Positions 7,007-7,145 of a DNA stretch of 7,145 bases are shown here, in pieces (the stretch's first letter is position 1; the number at the start of each line of letters is the position of its first letter). The DNA comes from Chloroflexota bacterium. GTDB lineage: Bacteria > Chloroflexota > Chloroflexia > Thermomicrobiales > UBA6265. The stretch is from contig JAHWJF010000182.1 in the NCBI GenBank assembly GCA_019348515.1, forward strand, positions 1 through 7,145. The letters are read 5' to 3'. The notes under the pieces are model-generated. The model was given only the letters and a program-made list of their open reading frames with translations. It was not told where the DNA came from and searched no databases. A program made the position numbers and the translations under genes.

Positions 7007-7024
7007 GGGCGCACTAGTGCACCC
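7007..7024 (-). promoter_or_regulatory. Hairpin at the predicted 5' end of the rplU leader RNA
   Basis: On the - strand the sequence GGGTGCACTAGTGCGCCC can fold into a 7-bp stem (one G-U pair) with a CUAG tetraloop. Its core GCACTAGTGC is a perfect 10-bp DNA palindrome. It would begin within a few bases of the transcript start predicted from the -10 box at 7035-7040. It could therefore be an mRNA-stabilising 5' hairpin, part of an autoregulatory leader, or a protein binding site in DNA. No T-run follows, so it is not a terminator. The structure is seen in the sequence; the function is a guess. Confidence 0.4.
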
Positions 7025-7034
7025 GCGACAGCCG

Positions 7035-7063
7035 AGTATAGCATATTGGGCTGGGGTGGAATC
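7035..7063 (-). promoter_or_regulatory. Probable sigma-70-type promoter for rplU-rpmA-rpmE
   Basis: Read on the - strand, TATACT (7035-7040) is a good -10 box in the context ATATGCTATACTCGG. With a 17-bp spacer the -35 position would be GATTCC (7058-7063), a poor match to TTGACA. Transcription would begin near 7028 and give a leader of about 84 bases before the rplU ATG. The location directly upstream of the first ribosomal protein gene supports the call. A 6-bp inverted repeat (7055-7060 with 7072-7077) spans the -35 region. Confidence 0.5.
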
Positions 7064-7145
7064 ATCCTCGGTCCACCAGCTGGGGCCCGGGTAGGGACGA
7101 TCGCGGCGGGTTAGGAACCGAACCGCACACAATTTCGTACCATCA

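Noticed and set aside
7076..7091. GC palindromes CCAGCTGG, GGGCCC and CCCGGG near the right edge.
   Set aside because: They are short, overlapping and expected in GC-rich non-coding DNA. No T-run or gene end is visible that would make them a terminator.

Overview
This window looks like a chromosomal segment of a high-GC free-living bacterium. The best guess is Chloroflexota, class Thermomicrobia (Sphaerobacter-like), or a deep actinobacterial-type lineage. That guess rests on the style of the proteins (a GH57 branching enzyme, a short amylomaltase, a zinc-type L31, extended ribosomal proteins) and the base composition, not on a database search. I see no mobile element, CRISPR array, tRNA or rRNA.

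Layout from left to right. At the left edge, on the + strand, are the last 12 codons of a gene, probably trehalose synthase. Its stop codon overlaps the ATG of a maltokinase gene (37-1581). Everything after that is on the - strand, so it is transcribed from right to left. The maltokinase gene converges with a GH57 1,4-alpha-glucan branching enzyme (1545-3278, GTG start), and the two coding 3' ends overlap by 37 bp. Upstream of that enzyme lie malQ (3351-4934, 4-alpha-glucanotransferase) and ppa (5033-5596, inorganic pyrophosphatase). A strong hairpin terminator at 5704-5728 separates these from the ribosomal protein genes rpmE (L31), rpmA (L27) and rplU (L21). The rplU gene is preceded by a roughly 200-base non-coding stretch with a plausible -10 promoter box and a hairpin at the predicted 5' end of the mRNA.

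How the genes fit together. Trehalose synthase makes maltose from trehalose, and maltokinase phosphorylates it to maltose 1-phosphate, the donor used by GlgE to extend alpha-glucans. The GH57 enzyme would add alpha-1,6 branches and MalQ would redistribute alpha-1,4 chains. The left two thirds is therefore an alpha-glucan/trehalose storage module. GlgE itself is not in the window. Pyrophosphatase is a general housekeeping enzyme that pulls PPi-releasing reactions forward, including ADP-glucose synthesis. The right third is a standard rplU-rpmA pair followed by rpmE.

I did not find a clearly new system. The points most worth a second look are the GH57 branching enzyme beside TreS/maltokinase, the antisense 3' overlap, the terminal extensions on all three ribosomal proteins, and the structured rplU leader.
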